The notes below the pieces were generated by a model. That model saw only the letters and a list, made by a program, of their open reading frames with translations. It did not search any database and was not told the origin of the DNA. From NCBI GenBank assembly GCA_910579275.1, contig CAJTTO010000006.1:1-64000 (forward strand): a stretch of 64,000 nucleotides of DNA, read 5' to 3'. Origin of the DNA: an uncultured Lachnospiraceae bacterium. Its GTDB lineage: Bacteria; Bacillota; Clostridia; Lachnospirales; Lachnospiraceae. The translations under genes and the position numbers were made by a program. Every line of letters starts with the position of its first letter. Position 1 is the first letter of the stretch. This document shows, in pieces, positions 25,737 through 35,567 of the stretch.

Positions 25737-27407
25737 TTACGAAACCTCAAACAAAACATCCTCTATTGAAAGAATCGGACAGTTCATCTTGTCTCTGAGT
25801 TTTTCAGCAATTTCATCATAGAAACTAACCGCTGTCACTACAACGGCATCTACACTATCCAAGGACTCCTCTGGCGATACTATGGCAATACCGGTCTTTG
25901 TCGAACATGCCCTCCTGTCAATTCCATATACTACTTCTATTTCTGAACCCTGCAGCTCCTGCAGGAGTGCCTCTCCCACATAACTCATTCCGTAAACAGC
26001 AATTTTCCTGTACCCCTTCTGTGCAAAATAGGATGACAAGTTCTTCCCATCCTGTTTCACTTTTACCCATTGGTTCATTACATGAAACAGTGCCGAAAAT
26101 TTTCCTGATGACAATTCCGCTTTTTTACGCATGCCTCGTTCCATTTTCCCCACTGCCCAGGCACCGGCAACGGCTCCCGTCAGCATTGATAGCACCGAAA
26201 TAGTTCCCTTATTCATATAGCTGCTTCTCCTATTATCTCTGTTTGCTATTACATATTGATACAAACTGATTAATCTTTGAACTGCGTATTCTGGTTTCAG
26301 TTGATCGATTCGTTTTCTTGCGAGTTTACCCATTTTCTTTTTCCGGTCATCATCTGTCAGCACTGCCATCTGCATTTTATCAAGTAAGTCCTGCGAATCA
26401 CCTATCCGGCAAAGAAAGCCATTTTTACCATGTGTAATCAATTGTTCAAAGCTTGCACCATCCGTTCCAATGACAATACGCTCAAAATACATTGCCTCAA
26501 TACACGCATTAGATAAATTTTCCATCAACGACGGCAATACAACAAAATCTGCTTTTTGAATCACGGGATACAGTTGCTGATGTCCCAAAGCATTGGATAT
26601 TATGATTCTTTCCCCATAGTTTCCTGCTTTGTTTTGCAGGATTCTCGCCGCACTTTCACCTTTTATGCTCTCAGTGCTTCCAATAAATACAAAATAATAA
26701 TCAGGATTCATCTCCAAAAACTTTTCAAGTATTTCTGCAATAACAAGTATTCCTTTTTCTGCATAAAGAGATCCGAAAAACAATACATACTTCTTTCCAT
26801 TGAGGTTACTGTCATAAAATTGGCTGTCATATTCCTGAACGTCATTTATGAAGGGCGTTTCAATTACCTTTACGTTTCTCCTGCAGTCCCTGCCAAATGC
26901 AACTGCATTATTTTTACACGGCGCAAAAATGGCATTACATCTGCTTGATGATAATATTTCCAAAAAAGTCATCGTCTTTACAACAGCCGGGGAGTGCGTC
27001 TGATAGGATGAAAAAGCTGTTTTGGCATAAGATGATAACCGTAAAACTGCCGGTACCTTTTCACGGTAAAGCAATGCTGTTCCATATAATGAAGTAAATT
27101 GAATGATATCAATATGTATTTTCTGCAGCAATTGCCTTATTCTGCAATTTAATGCACCGCTTGTCCTCAACACATCAAATGCATATGTAAATGCCTGAGA
27201 TTTAAAATTGTAATATGCCGGTACTCCCACTGTCCAAATATCAATGCCATGTTCGACTCTATGCCCATCCCAGTCACCTGCCGTCAGGATAATGGGCTTA
27301 TGCCCTAGCTGAATCAGTGACAATGCTGCCCTGTACAGATAATTCGGAAAACCTGTCGTCGGCTCTCCCCGTTTTGGATAACCTGGTGTTACAAACAATA
27401 TATTCAT
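25737..27407 (-). CDS. GT4-family glycosyltransferase with hydrophobic segment and C-terminal Rossmann-like module
   Basis: 556 residues. GT-B features: ILFVTPGYPKRGEPTTGFPNY, VLFFGSLYAEKGILVIAEIL, FVVLPSLMENLSNACIEAM. Around residues 396-415 a short, moderately hydrophobic glycine/alanine stretch (ISVLSMLTGAVAGAWAVG) could contact the membrane. Residues ~463-556 are the recurring module (KIAVYGMSYVGEALL, VVYGIDRRACSTK, DAVVVTAVSFYDE). It begins 1 nt after the upstream gene's stop, indicating tight translational coupling with the TylF-like methyltransferase gene. Confidence 0.88.
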   Translation of the reverse strand: MNILFVTPGYPKRGEPTTGFPNYLYRAALSLIQLGHKPIILTAGDWDGHRVEHGIDIWTVGVPAYYNFKSQAFTYAFDVLRTSGALNCRIRQLLQKIHIDIIQFTSLYGTALLYREKVPAVLRLSSYAKTAFSSYQTHSPAVVKTMTFLEILSSSRCNAIFAPCKNNAVAFGRDCRRNVKVIETPFINDVQEYDSQFYDSNLNGKKYVLFFGSLYAEKGILVIAEILEKFLEMNPDYYFVFIGSTESIKGESAARILQNKAGNYGERIIISNALGHQQLYPVIQKADFVVLPSLMENLSNACIEAMYFERIVIGTDGASFEQLITHGKNGFLCRIGDSQDLLDKMQMAVLTDDDRKKKMGKLARKRIDQLKPEYAVQRLISLYQYVIANRDNRRSSYMNKGTISVLSMLTGAVAGAWAVGKMERGMRKKAELSSGKFSALFHVMNQWVKVKQDGKNLSSYFAQKGYRKIAVYGMSYVGEALLQELQGSEIEVVYGIDRRACSTKTGIAIVSPEESLDSVDAVVVTAVSFYDEIAEKLRDKMNCPILSIEDVLFEVS

Positions 27408-27408
27408 T

Positions 27409-28479
27409 CTACTTTACCACAACTAATGTTCCACCCTCATCTGCCAATGGAACCACCAATAATCTGCTCTCTGTTTCCTGCTCATATTTATGTACTGCTT
27501 CCTTCACGCCTTCCAGAAACCTATTGTTATAATCATGGAGGAATATCGCACCGCCTTCACTCAGCCTTGGATAAAAATACCGAATCCCTGCCAAAATAGA
27601 TTTTTCGAAGTCAACATCTATGGACACAAATGCATACTTTTCATTTTCAAGCCCCTCCGCCGTATCCGGAAATAATCCTTTTTTGACAATACACATATCC
27701 GGATGCGGCATAACTGATAACACAATCTTCACACTCGTGTCCTTAAATCCCTTCAGGAAAGTTTCCGGGCATCTTCCCTGTGTTCGTTCTTCCTGAAATT
27801 CATTTTCGTCAAACGAATCAAATGTATCAAACAAGTACAGTTTCCTATCCGGAAATTTTGCATTGATCATTCTGGAAAAAGTCCCCCTGAAAACCCCTAA
27901 TTCGGCAACATTTCCCATAACCTTTTTCCTAATTATCTCATTTGCCATCAGTTCAAATGTACGATACCTGAAATAATCTGTCTGATATTCCTGTGCCGCA
28001 AAATCTTCTGTCAGAATGACTGCACCCTTATCACATAAATCATATCCGTTTCGTGAAGCAATAATATAGCGCCCTGCCTGAATATCTATTTCCTTTGAAT
28101 ATGTTTCATATAATTTTGGAAAAATTTTTTCTATATCAATATTTTTTTCATTTATTTTTCTGCAATAGTTTGATAATAGTTCTGTTGTAGGTGTGCCATC
28201 CAGCCATTCCCAGTTATCAACCAGTACCAATTTTCCTGTATCGATGCCAAGTTTACTGCACATATTATAAATTTGTCTGCCATAATAATACACGCACACT
28301 ACAATATAATCATAATCATTTCTTTGTGCAATTTCATATGGTTCAAATACTTTTTTGCCCATGTACATTTGCTTACTTTTTTTTGTCTCTATGAAACCTA
28401 TAATTTCTTCCATCTTTAATTCATTTTGTTCCAAGTATCCCGTTGCCATCTTTCCGGTTCCCCAAATATATACATGCAT
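27409..28479 (-). CDS. Rossmann-like module fused to a TylF/macrocin-type O-methyltransferase
   Basis: 356 residues from ATG 28479, preferred because GAGAGG is 9 nt upstream and the module begins at once (MHVYIWGTGKMATGYL, IGFIETKKSKQMYMGKKVFE, YDYIVVCVYYYG). From ~170 the protein is a TylF-type SAM/Mg-dependent methyltransferase: NVAELGVFRGTFSRMI, LYLFDTFDSFDE, YAFVSIDVDFEKS and GGAIFLHDYN. TylF enzymes methylate hydroxyls of deoxysugars. It is 5 nt downstream of the upstream GT4 gene and 1 nt upstream of the next GT4 gene. Confidence 0.88.
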   Translation of the reverse strand: MHVYIWGTGKMATGYLEQNELKMEEIIGFIETKKSKQMYMGKKVFEPYEIAQRNDYDYIVVCVYYYGRQIYNMCSKLGIDTGKLVLVDNWEWLDGTPTTELLSNYCRKINEKNIDIEKIFPKLYETYSKEIDIQAGRYIIASRNGYDLCDKGAVILTEDFAAQEYQTDYFRYRTFELMANEIIRKKVMGNVAELGVFRGTFSRMINAKFPDRKLYLFDTFDSFDENEFQEERTQGRCPETFLKGFKDTSVKIVLSVMPHPDMCIVKKGLFPDTAEGLENEKYAFVSIDVDFEKSILAGIRYFYPRLSEGGAIFLHDYNNRFLEGVKEAVHKYEQETESRLLVVPLADEGGTLVVVK

Positions 28480-28484
28480 CCTTT

Positions 28485-29894
28485 CTAACCTCTCTGTTCC
28501 CATTGTGCTATCGTTTCCTGTACCGCGTTCTTGATTCTTTCTTCAAAAACCCCTATCGTGAAGTACTCCACAAATGTTCTCCTTGCGTTCTCCCCAATTC
28601 TTTTTATCTGATCCTTATTATCCATAATCCATTGCATTCTGTCACTTAATGCCGCGGCATCCCCTGCCGATACTACAAATCCATTTACGCCATTCTGTAT
28701 ATAGTCCGCCACACCAGTATTATCTGTTGTAATACACACTTTTCCAAACATCATTCCTTCATTGATTGCAATCGACATCGTTTCTTCCCTTGAGGGACAG
28801 ACTACGACATCTATTTGCGGAAAAAGGCTGTATAATTCTTTACGCGTCAACAACCCTTTTATTTTAACATTGGAATTTCGTTCTGCCATTTCTGTAATCC
28901 TGCATCCGTAATCACTTTTACTCAGTGAACCAATCAGCCAGAATTCTGCCTGACTTGCTGACCGCATTTTATCTGCCGCTTTCAGGAAAATATCTTGTGC
29001 CTTATTTTCAGAAATGCCTCCTATCACAGCAAAAACGGTCTTTTCTCCTAACTGCGGGCTCGCGTCCCACATATCCGGTATGCCATATAGCAGTACGCGC
29101 TTTTCCACACCTTGAAAATGGGCGCTAAAGTTTCTCCATGCAATATCGCTTACTGCAAATACATTCATATTTTGAATTTGCTCCGTATTTGCGTATTCAG
29201 AAAATTCTGCTAAGCACGAATTATAAACATACCCCGGTTCATGAATCCACCATAAAACTGGTCTATACTTGCTAATTTCAAACGCACATTGTATATTTTG
29301 AAATGTGTTGACAATAACTACCCTATAATTTTTTATCCATTCTTCATCCTTGATATACGGAATTACATCATAAATAATAACATCAACCCCATATTTATTA
29401 AGTTCCTGAATCAACTCATAATCTGCATTAGGCGCGCACAAGTCGACATCACAGTTTTCAGACGTAAGGCATTTTGCCGCATAAATTGCAGACATTGCCC
29501 CGCCAGTATGATCAATCCCTGATATAATCAATATTTTGTCTTTCTGTCCACTATCACTTTCTTTACATTTGTAATATATTTTCCGCCTTTTTGAAAACTG
29601 CGCTTTAAATTTTCCCCAGAATAATATTTTCTTCTTGTCAACGCCCAGCATTATAAGCTGTTGATACATATCTGCCGCATATTTGCTTGTCAGGATAATA
29701 TAGTCGAATTGCATATTTTTATAATCTTCCGGTGAATGAATCAATATTCCATCCAAATAGGTTCCTCTCAAATGCTCTTTGTTATCAAAAAAAGCATTTA
29801 TCTGTATACCCTCAATTTCATCCAATTCTGTTTTTATCTGTCTGTAATGGACACCTACACCAAATATTACTAATTGCATTTTCCTACTACTCAT
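28485..29894 (-). CDS. Rossmann-like module fused to a GT4-family glycosyltransferase
   Basis: 469 residues. Residues 1-95 are the recurring module (QLVIFGVGVHYRQIK, AFFDNKEHLRGTYLDGILIH, YIILTSKYAAD). The rest is GT-B: ILIISGIDHTGGAMSAIYAA, VLWWIHEPGYVYN, IKGLLTRKELYSLF and VVCPSREETMSIAINEGMMFGK. Here the module is N-terminal, whereas in the two GT4 genes downstream it is C-terminal. AGAGGTAGTTA precedes the ATG. Confidence 0.88.
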   Translation of the reverse strand: MSSRKMQLVIFGVGVHYRQIKTELDEIEGIQINAFFDNKEHLRGTYLDGILIHSPEDYKNMQFDYIILTSKYAADMYQQLIMLGVDKKKILFWGKFKAQFSKRRKIYYKCKESDSGQKDKILIISGIDHTGGAMSAIYAAKCLTSENCDVDLCAPNADYELIQELNKYGVDVIIYDVIPYIKDEEWIKNYRVVIVNTFQNIQCAFEISKYRPVLWWIHEPGYVYNSCLAEFSEYANTEQIQNMNVFAVSDIAWRNFSAHFQGVEKRVLLYGIPDMWDASPQLGEKTVFAVIGGISENKAQDIFLKAADKMRSASQAEFWLIGSLSKSDYGCRITEMAERNSNVKIKGLLTRKELYSLFPQIDVVVCPSREETMSIAINEGMMFGKVCITTDNTGVADYIQNGVNGFVVSAGDAAALSDRMQWIMDNKDQIKRIGENARRTFVEYFTIGVFEERIKNAVQETIAQWEQRG

Positions 29895-29952
29895 TAACTA
29901 CCTCTGCATCTTAACATACACTCCAATAGCCACATGCACTCGCAGCAGCCTT

Positions 29953-31053
29953 TCAGCATGATATCCCCCACACAATAAGTTTATTGTTTGCTGCTGTCAA
30001 AGGAACTTCTTCCATAACTTTTGCGTCCGGTATTATATTCAGAAGTTCCTCAACAGAATATGCACCAAAGGATTCCTTTCCGAGATCATTCCATATCATA
30101 TAACCCAAACGGCTATTTAAAATTACCGAATTCAAATAAATATCCTGAACCTCTTTTGTCAATTCGGAAAATGCATAATTGCTTATTACTAAATCATAGT
30201 TTCGTTTTTCAAGCGGTTTTGTTCCGTCGCACAAAACAAACCTGTCTGTATCTCCAAATTGACCTAAAAATGTTTCTGCTAATTTGATTGCTTCAGGAAT
30301 ATCTATTAAAAAATATTGCCGGATGGAAAGATACTCTGCTATTAACCTTGCCTGCCCGCCAAATCCGACACCTATCTCCGCAACGACACTTATATCCTTA
30401 TCCTTAAACAGACATACAATCTCCTGAAGTATTTTTATGTACCGCATTGTCGTGGCAGATAATTTTATCCTGCTGTCTTTCTGAACGGAATAATCACACA
30501 TTATGGGGTCCCCGTAATCGTCATTTTTTTGAAACATCTCCCAGTCCTCAGCACTATATTGGACAACACTGCTTCTTTCTTTAATTACATCCAGCTGTGC
30601 CTGCCCCTCCTCGCATGTCAGTCCTTCTACCACGCCAGTATATATGCCGCACCTTCTAAACTGTTTAAAAATACTCTGATCCTGTGCAGCTGCCAGACAA
30701 AAGGCAGGATAGTCCAGTAAATCTGATATGCTTGTCCCCCTATCCTCCTCTACCTTATATCTTGACAGATGATATTGTTCACTCAAAAATTCCTTTAATG
30801 ACTTAACTTTATTTTTTTCAATTCCATATCCATACAGCTGATTCTTTATTTCGTCTGTCGCACTGCAGCAAATTAATATGTAATCATACTGCCTTTCATT
30901 TATTTTTTCCGGATTTACATATGATTCAGAAGGAAACGTATTTTGCAATTCCAAATTATTGTCCGTAACAGCTGCAATCTCCACTTTTTCCTTTATCTCC
31001 TGATAATGCCACTTAAGCATTTTTCCCATACCAAAAATAATTACCTTATCCAT
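29953..31053 (-). CDS. Rossmann-like module fused to a putative sugar O-methyltransferase (NanM-type)
   Basis: 366 residues. Residues 1-100 are the module (KVIIFGMGKMLKWHY, AVTDNNLELQNTF, YDYILICCSATDE). Residues ~115-366 resemble the putative sugar O-methyltransferase family found in antibiotic and O-antigen clusters: VVAEIGVGFGGQARLIAEY as SAM site, YFLIDIPEAI, LVISNYAFSEL, and an ending with IVWG. GGAGGAGCAG precedes the ATG. Third methyltransferase type in the same operon, so the glycan is probably multiply O-methylated. Confidence 0.82.
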   Translation of the reverse strand: MDKVIIFGMGKMLKWHYQEIKEKVEIAAVTDNNLELQNTFPSESYVNPEKINERQYDYILICCSATDEIKNQLYGYGIEKNKVKSLKEFLSEQYHLSRYKVEEDRGTSISDLLDYPAFCLAAAQDQSIFKQFRRCGIYTGVVEGLTCEEGQAQLDVIKERSSVVQYSAEDWEMFQKNDDYGDPIMCDYSVQKDSRIKLSATTMRYIKILQEIVCLFKDKDISVVAEIGVGFGGQARLIAEYLSIRQYFLIDIPEAIKLAETFLGQFGDTDRFVLCDGTKPLEKRNYDLVISNYAFSELTKEVQDIYLNSVILNSRLGYMIWNDLGKESFGAYSVEELLNIIPDAKVMEEVPLTAANNKLIVWGISC

Positions 31054-31082
31054 TTACTGCTCCTCCATGTACAATTTATAGG

Positions 31083-32960
31083 TTACATCCACTTCTTATA
31101 CCACTGCTGAAATACAAAAAATGGCCAGACAATCTTCGAATAATTTGCGCCGCTGTCTTTCCCCTTATCACCACTGCCCAAATAAGACAAAACAAGCTGC
31201 CTAGTGTTCTCTACGTCAAATATTCCCTGTCTTTTTAAGAAACTGCTGTCAGCATAGTCCTCAAGCTGTCCTCTCAGCTGCTGCATAAGCCAGTCATTTA
31301 TCGGTACCCCGAATCCCGTCTTGGGTCTCTCCATCAGTTCCTGTGGAATGTAATCATGTACTATGCTTTTCAGTATCTTCTTCTGATTGCCCTTATCGTC
31401 TTTCATATTCTGCGGCAGACGGTATGAATACTCCATTACATTTTTGTCCAGAATTGGGCATCGGCACTCCAATGCGTATTTCATGGATGCCCTGTCAACC
31501 TTGCACAAAATTTCATTCGGAAGATATGTTTCCATATCCAAAAGCATTCTTCTAATATCCCACTGCTTTACACCATATTTAGATTCGTAAGCAAAATAAT
31601 AATGCTCTTTCCCCTTCCCTGACATCATTTCATCTATTGCACGAATATAATTGTTGATGCCAACCTGTGTTTTTATTTCCCGATTCCGTTCGTCGGAAAC
31701 CATCCTTAACAGCAATGACATATCCTTAAAGCAGTTCTTTTCAACCAATGGTATTTTTTTTGCATAATAAATAATAGCGCCAATCCAATCTATCTTTTGC
31801 GCCCGTTGTAATTTAGAATACACATTATATCCGCCAAAAAATTCATCTCCGCCGTCTCCTGTTAATACCACACTGACATCCTGTTTCGCCAGTTTTGAAA
31901 CCAGCATTGTCGCTATCTGCGAATTGTCCGCAAACGGTTCATCATAACAATGCGGCAGTTCCTCAACCATTTTATACATATCCGTATCTGATATATATAA
32001 CTCCGTATGCGCAGTTCCCAAATGCTCCGCCACCTTATTTGCAAAAGGAGCTTCATTATAATCTGCCTGCTCAAACCCAATACAGTATGTCTTAACTGGT
32101 TTGTCCGATAAGTGCTGTGCCATCGCACAGACTAAGCTCGAATCGTAACCGCCGCTCAAAAAAACGCCTACAGGGACATCTGCTTTCATTCTTATTTTGA
32201 CTGCATCCAATAATTTATTTTTCAGTTCGGCTTTTGCCGTTTCAAAATCCCTTACCGGATTTTTGAACAGTTCATGGTATTTATCAGTTACCCCCCAGTA
32301 TCTGTTTGTTGTTACCGTTCCATATTGAAATCGTAAAATGCATCCAGGTTCCAATTTATAAACATTCTTAAATATGCTATAAGGACCAGGAATACACCAG
32401 TGATTCAGGTAATTTCCCAAAATATCCGTTTCAATCTCTTTTCTAAATCCCCTCATCGCCATCAATGGTTTTAATTCCGACGCAAAAGACAGATTCCCCG
32501 ATTCCAGATAGTAATACAGCGGCTTTTTTCCGATTCTGTCTCGAACCAGATACAGGCTGTCATCCTCGCGGTCAAAAATCGCGATTGCAAACATTCCGTT
32601 AAAGCGGTCAACGCAGGAAATTCCCCACTTTAAATATGCCGCTATGATTACCTCCGTATCGCAGGATGACACAAATGTATAATCCTTCAGCTCCTTCCTT
32701 AATTCCAGAAAGTTGTAAATTTCGCCATTGAATACCAGACTGACCCGACCATCTCTTGATGTCATAGGCTGATGTCCCAATGGAGATAAATCCATAATGG
32801 ATAAGCGGCGGTGTGCTAGTCCTACACTGTAAGAGTGACGGATTTCAAACAATTCTTCACCATGATCATCCGGTCCCCTGTGCACCATCGTCTCATTCAT
32901 TTGAATCAAATTATTAAGACCTATTTCTCTTTTCGAATAAAAACCACAAATTCCACACAT
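31083..32960 (-). CDS. Asparagine-synthase-type glutamine amidotransferase
   Basis: 625 residues from ATG 32960. This start is required so that Cys follows Met as the catalytic N-terminal nucleophile (MCGICGFYS); the longer upstream frame would bury it. The glutaminase domain shows VHRGPDDHG and LVFNGEIYN. The synthetase domain shows PVGVFLSGGYDSSLV (PP-loop), VVLTGDGGDEFFGGY and the DRASM segment. AsnB-like proteins inside polysaccharide loci (for example VioA- or WbpS-like) amidate carboxyl or other groups on sugars rather than making asparagine. Here it lies between a fucosyltransferase-like gene and a sugar methyltransferase, favouring glycan modification. Confidence 0.92.
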   Translation of the reverse strand: MCGICGFYSKREIGLNNLIQMNETMVHRGPDDHGEELFEIRHSYSVGLAHRRLSIMDLSPLGHQPMTSRDGRVSLVFNGEIYNFLELRKELKDYTFVSSCDTEVIIAAYLKWGISCVDRFNGMFAIAIFDREDDSLYLVRDRIGKKPLYYYLESGNLSFASELKPLMAMRGFRKEIETDILGNYLNHWCIPGPYSIFKNVYKLEPGCILRFQYGTVTTNRYWGVTDKYHELFKNPVRDFETAKAELKNKLLDAVKIRMKADVPVGVFLSGGYDSSLVCAMAQHLSDKPVKTYCIGFEQADYNEAPFANKVAEHLGTAHTELYISDTDMYKMVEELPHCYDEPFADNSQIATMLVSKLAKQDVSVVLTGDGGDEFFGGYNVYSKLQRAQKIDWIGAIIYYAKKIPLVEKNCFKDMSLLLRMVSDERNREIKTQVGINNYIRAIDEMMSGKGKEHYYFAYESKYGVKQWDIRRMLLDMETYLPNEILCKVDRASMKYALECRCPILDKNVMEYSYRLPQNMKDDKGNQKKILKSIVHDYIPQELMERPKTGFGVPINDWLMQQLRGQLEDYADSSFLKRQGIFDVENTRQLVLSYLGSGDKGKDSGANYSKIVWPFFVFQQWYKKWM

Positions 32961-32995
32961 AATTATATTTGTTCTCCTGCCGAATACTCCCTCTT

Positions 32996-34162
32996 TTATA
33001 TCCTTATCCATGTCTTTGGACATATATCTGTATAATAAGGTATGTTCATCCATCTTTGGGGTGCAATAACAATCTTCTGTGAATTCTCATTTAACCACGC
33101 CCCCCACCAGCTGAATGTACTATTTGCTATAATGTTATGTTTACAAAGACTCATAAGATACATGTCATACCAATCCTCGTAATCGTCGAACATCTCTTCT
33201 GATATATATATGGCATTATATTTTTCATACTTTTCCTTTACCCATTCAATATCATTGGAAAAGAAATAAAACATCGGATTTTCGATATTGCCCTGAATAT
33301 GACGAATTGCCCTCAAATAATAATCCTCTGTACATATATTTCCAAAACTCCGCTGCACGTTTTCTGTCAGGTAATCGCCTCGGCGAATATGTATCGAAAC
33401 CGAATTTCCCAATGCTTCCATTTCTTCTGCTATTTGATTGAGCTTTTGATCTTTCTTATGTGTAAATTGAAATTCGCTCCTTAACTCCTTTTCCACTAAT
33501 GCCGCATATTTGCTGCTTTGCCAATATCCTTCCAGATATCCTCGTTTCAGCTTTAAGATATCCAAATCTGCCGGCTTTCCATCACTTATCAGAATATCTC
33601 TCAATTCAGATGTATACGAGTCCTTCCTTTCCTTATAGAGCTTTGTGAGTATTGCGTTACACTTCTTAATCTCCACATTTGGAAAAACTTTTTGCAGTAC
33701 AAATTTTCGTCCCTCTCCCGCATAATATCCGGTTACATCCCCTGTGACATGAACCCCCTGCGACATCAGGCACTTTGCCAGCGCATACTGAAACATTTGA
33801 TTTCCCAGACCGCCTATATATTTCACAATGCATTCATCCTCACTGTCCCTTTCACTGGGAACTGCATATTCTTCTACAGTTGTCTGCACGCTGAAAAAAA
33901 TACACTGCGAGATTCCAAATTGATGATATAATTGGTCGAAAATTTCCTTGGCCCGCCATTTATTGGCAATTACTATCCGAATATGATCAGGATTCATTTC
34001 TTCTAATATTTCAGGACTATATACCAAAACACCGTTGATGCTTTTCCCCCACATATCTGCCGAATTATCAAGGAATCCGGCAATCGGACATTTATCCTTA
34101 TAATAATGGTACGCCATTTCTCCCCATACGCCAGCGCCAAAAATAAAAAGTTTACCTTCCAT
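32996..34162 (-). CDS. Rossmann-like module fused to a GT11 alpha-1,2-fucosyltransferase-like enzyme
   Basis: 388 residues. Residues 1-95 are the module, one of its clearest copies (KLFIFGAGVWGEMAY, GFLDNSADMWGKSINGVLVY, IRIVIANKWRA). From ~110 the GT11 pattern appears: IVKYIGGLGNQMFQYALAK, the donor-site VSIHIRRGDYL, FYFFSNDIEWV and NSTFSWWGAWLN. GT11 enzymes move L-fucose or related 6-deoxyhexoses onto beta-galactose-type acceptors. No GDP-fucose genes are visible nearby. GGGAGAATT precedes the ATG. Confidence 0.9.
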   Translation of the reverse strand: MEGKLFIFGAGVWGEMAYHYYKDKCPIAGFLDNSADMWGKSINGVLVYSPEILEEMNPDHIRIVIANKWRAKEIFDQLYHQFGISQCIFFSVQTTVEEYAVPSERDSEDECIVKYIGGLGNQMFQYALAKCLMSQGVHVTGDVTGYYAGEGRKFVLQKVFPNVEIKKCNAILTKLYKERKDSYTSELRDILISDGKPADLDILKLKRGYLEGYWQSSKYAALVEKELRSEFQFTHKKDQKLNQIAEEMEALGNSVSIHIRRGDYLTENVQRSFGNICTEDYYLRAIRHIQGNIENPMFYFFSNDIEWVKEKYEKYNAIYISEEMFDDYEDWYDMYLMSLCKHNIIANSTFSWWGAWLNENSQKIVIAPQRWMNIPYYTDICPKTWIRI

Positions 34163-34206
34163 AATTCTCCCGCATGATATTAATAAGATGAAACATTATC
34201 TTTTTT

Positions 34207-35553
34207 CTAAAAAACGCATTCTTCAAACTTTATGCCATATGACAAATATGATTGCATGTCAATTACTTTACAGTGCGCACTTAACGCCCTAGCCTGAATT
34301 GAAATATCTGCAGCCAAAGACGCACTTGTCACTAAGACAATACATTTTTCATTTTTTAAAATATCAGGTGGCAAAACATCATCACTGTTATAACTCTTAT
34401 CAATGATCCAGTCTAAGACAAAATCAAATTCTTTGCACGCCTGATAAAACTTCTTCCCGTTTCTCCCATATCCCCACAATGCAATCTTATAATCAAATTT
34501 ATTTGCATATCCTTTTATCTTCATTATTTTTTCTTTTTCATACTTAAAAATATACAAATATTCATTACTAATATTTTCACTTATCATTTCATCATAGCTT
34601 GTAAGATTCGTTAAATCTTTGTACCAGTAGTCAAAGTGGGGGGCAAAAAAAGTGTCCTGGCAGTCCCCGATAATTGTTTTTACACCCTCTTTAATCCTTA
34701 TGTAATCTGTCTCCCATGTATTTGGATTTATCGTCTCCATATCAGATACGATTGTTGTATATATCCATGTATGGAAACTGCGCTTATTCGTTTCATACAA
34801 TCCCCTTTTCTCCATCTCGTTTTTTAAAGCAATACCGGCCTTTACATCATTTAATGCATGTTCTGCTGACCTCGCACTTGTTATTTGGTATGATGTGTTA
34901 AATCTATAATTTATCCAGCAACAGTTTGCATATCCTATTCTTTTCGCGCACACTCCTGCCAACTGATTAAATAGAATATCATTTCCACTACTTATATCCT
35001 GAAAAGTTATGTTATGATTAACAATAAACTGCCTGTTGTACATTTTTATCCATGAACTTGCAGTACAAATCTGAAATGAAAAGCTGTGTTTCTCTTCATC
35101 CGAAAAAACTTCTTGCTCCCCCAGCATTTGCCGGAATACCAATGGCATATGATGCTCCATTTTTTCCCCTGAGCAATTGTCATATGTGCAATAATCATAT
35201 ATTAAAATGTCTAATTGCCCTGTTTCACAATATCTATATGCCTTTTCCATAAATCCGGGTTCACAAAAATCATCCGCATCTATAAATAATACATATTTTC
35301 CCAAAGCTTTACGCAAACCAATATTTCTGCTAATCCCGGCACCTTTATTGACTTCGTTCGTAATAATCTGTATGCGTGAATCCTCAGCAGCTAATCGCTT
35401 TAATATTTCTCCACATCTATCCGGTGAATGGTCGTCTACACAAATTATTTCGAAATCCTTAAACGACTGATTCAAAATACTCTTAATGCATTGCTCAACA
35501 TATAATTCTTTTTTATAAACCGGAACGATAACAGATATCAGTGGATCACACAT
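34207..35553 (-). CDS. GT2-family glycosyltransferase with C-terminal Rossmann-like module
   Basis: 448 residues. GT-A domain: LISVIVPVYKKELYVEQCI, IICVDDHSPDRCG, GAGISRNIGLRKA and YVLFIDADDFCEPGF. After a helical central part rich in aromatic residues, residues ~353-448 are the recurring module (KIALWGYGRNGKKFY, DWIIDKSYNSDDVL, CIVLVTSASLA). GAGGAGTATTTTCGT precedes the ATG. The gene is AT-rich relative to the flanking chromosome, as are its neighbours from about 26 to 41 kb. Confidence 0.88.
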   Translation of the reverse strand: MCDPLISVIVPVYKKELYVEQCIKSILNQSFKDFEIICVDDHSPDRCGEILKRLAAEDSRIQIITNEVNKGAGISRNIGLRKALGKYVLFIDADDFCEPGFMEKAYRYCETGQLDILIYDYCTYDNCSGEKMEHHMPLVFRQMLGEQEVFSDEEKHSFSFQICTASSWIKMYNRQFIVNHNITFQDISSGNDILFNQLAGVCAKRIGYANCCWINYRFNTSYQITSARSAEHALNDVKAGIALKNEMEKRGLYETNKRSFHTWIYTTIVSDMETINPNTWETDYIRIKEGVKTIIGDCQDTFFAPHFDYWYKDLTNLTSYDEMISENISNEYLYIFKYEKEKIMKIKGYANKFDYKIALWGYGRNGKKFYQACKEFDFVLDWIIDKSYNSDDVLPPDILKNEKCIVLVTSASLAADISIQARALSAHCKVIDMQSYLSYGIKFEECVF

Positions 35554-35567
35554 ACGAAAATACTCCT

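Noticed and set aside
32961..33053. Upstream extension of the asparagine-synthase-like gene
   Set aside because: It would add 31 residues before the Cys nucleophile, which must be N-terminal after Met removal.
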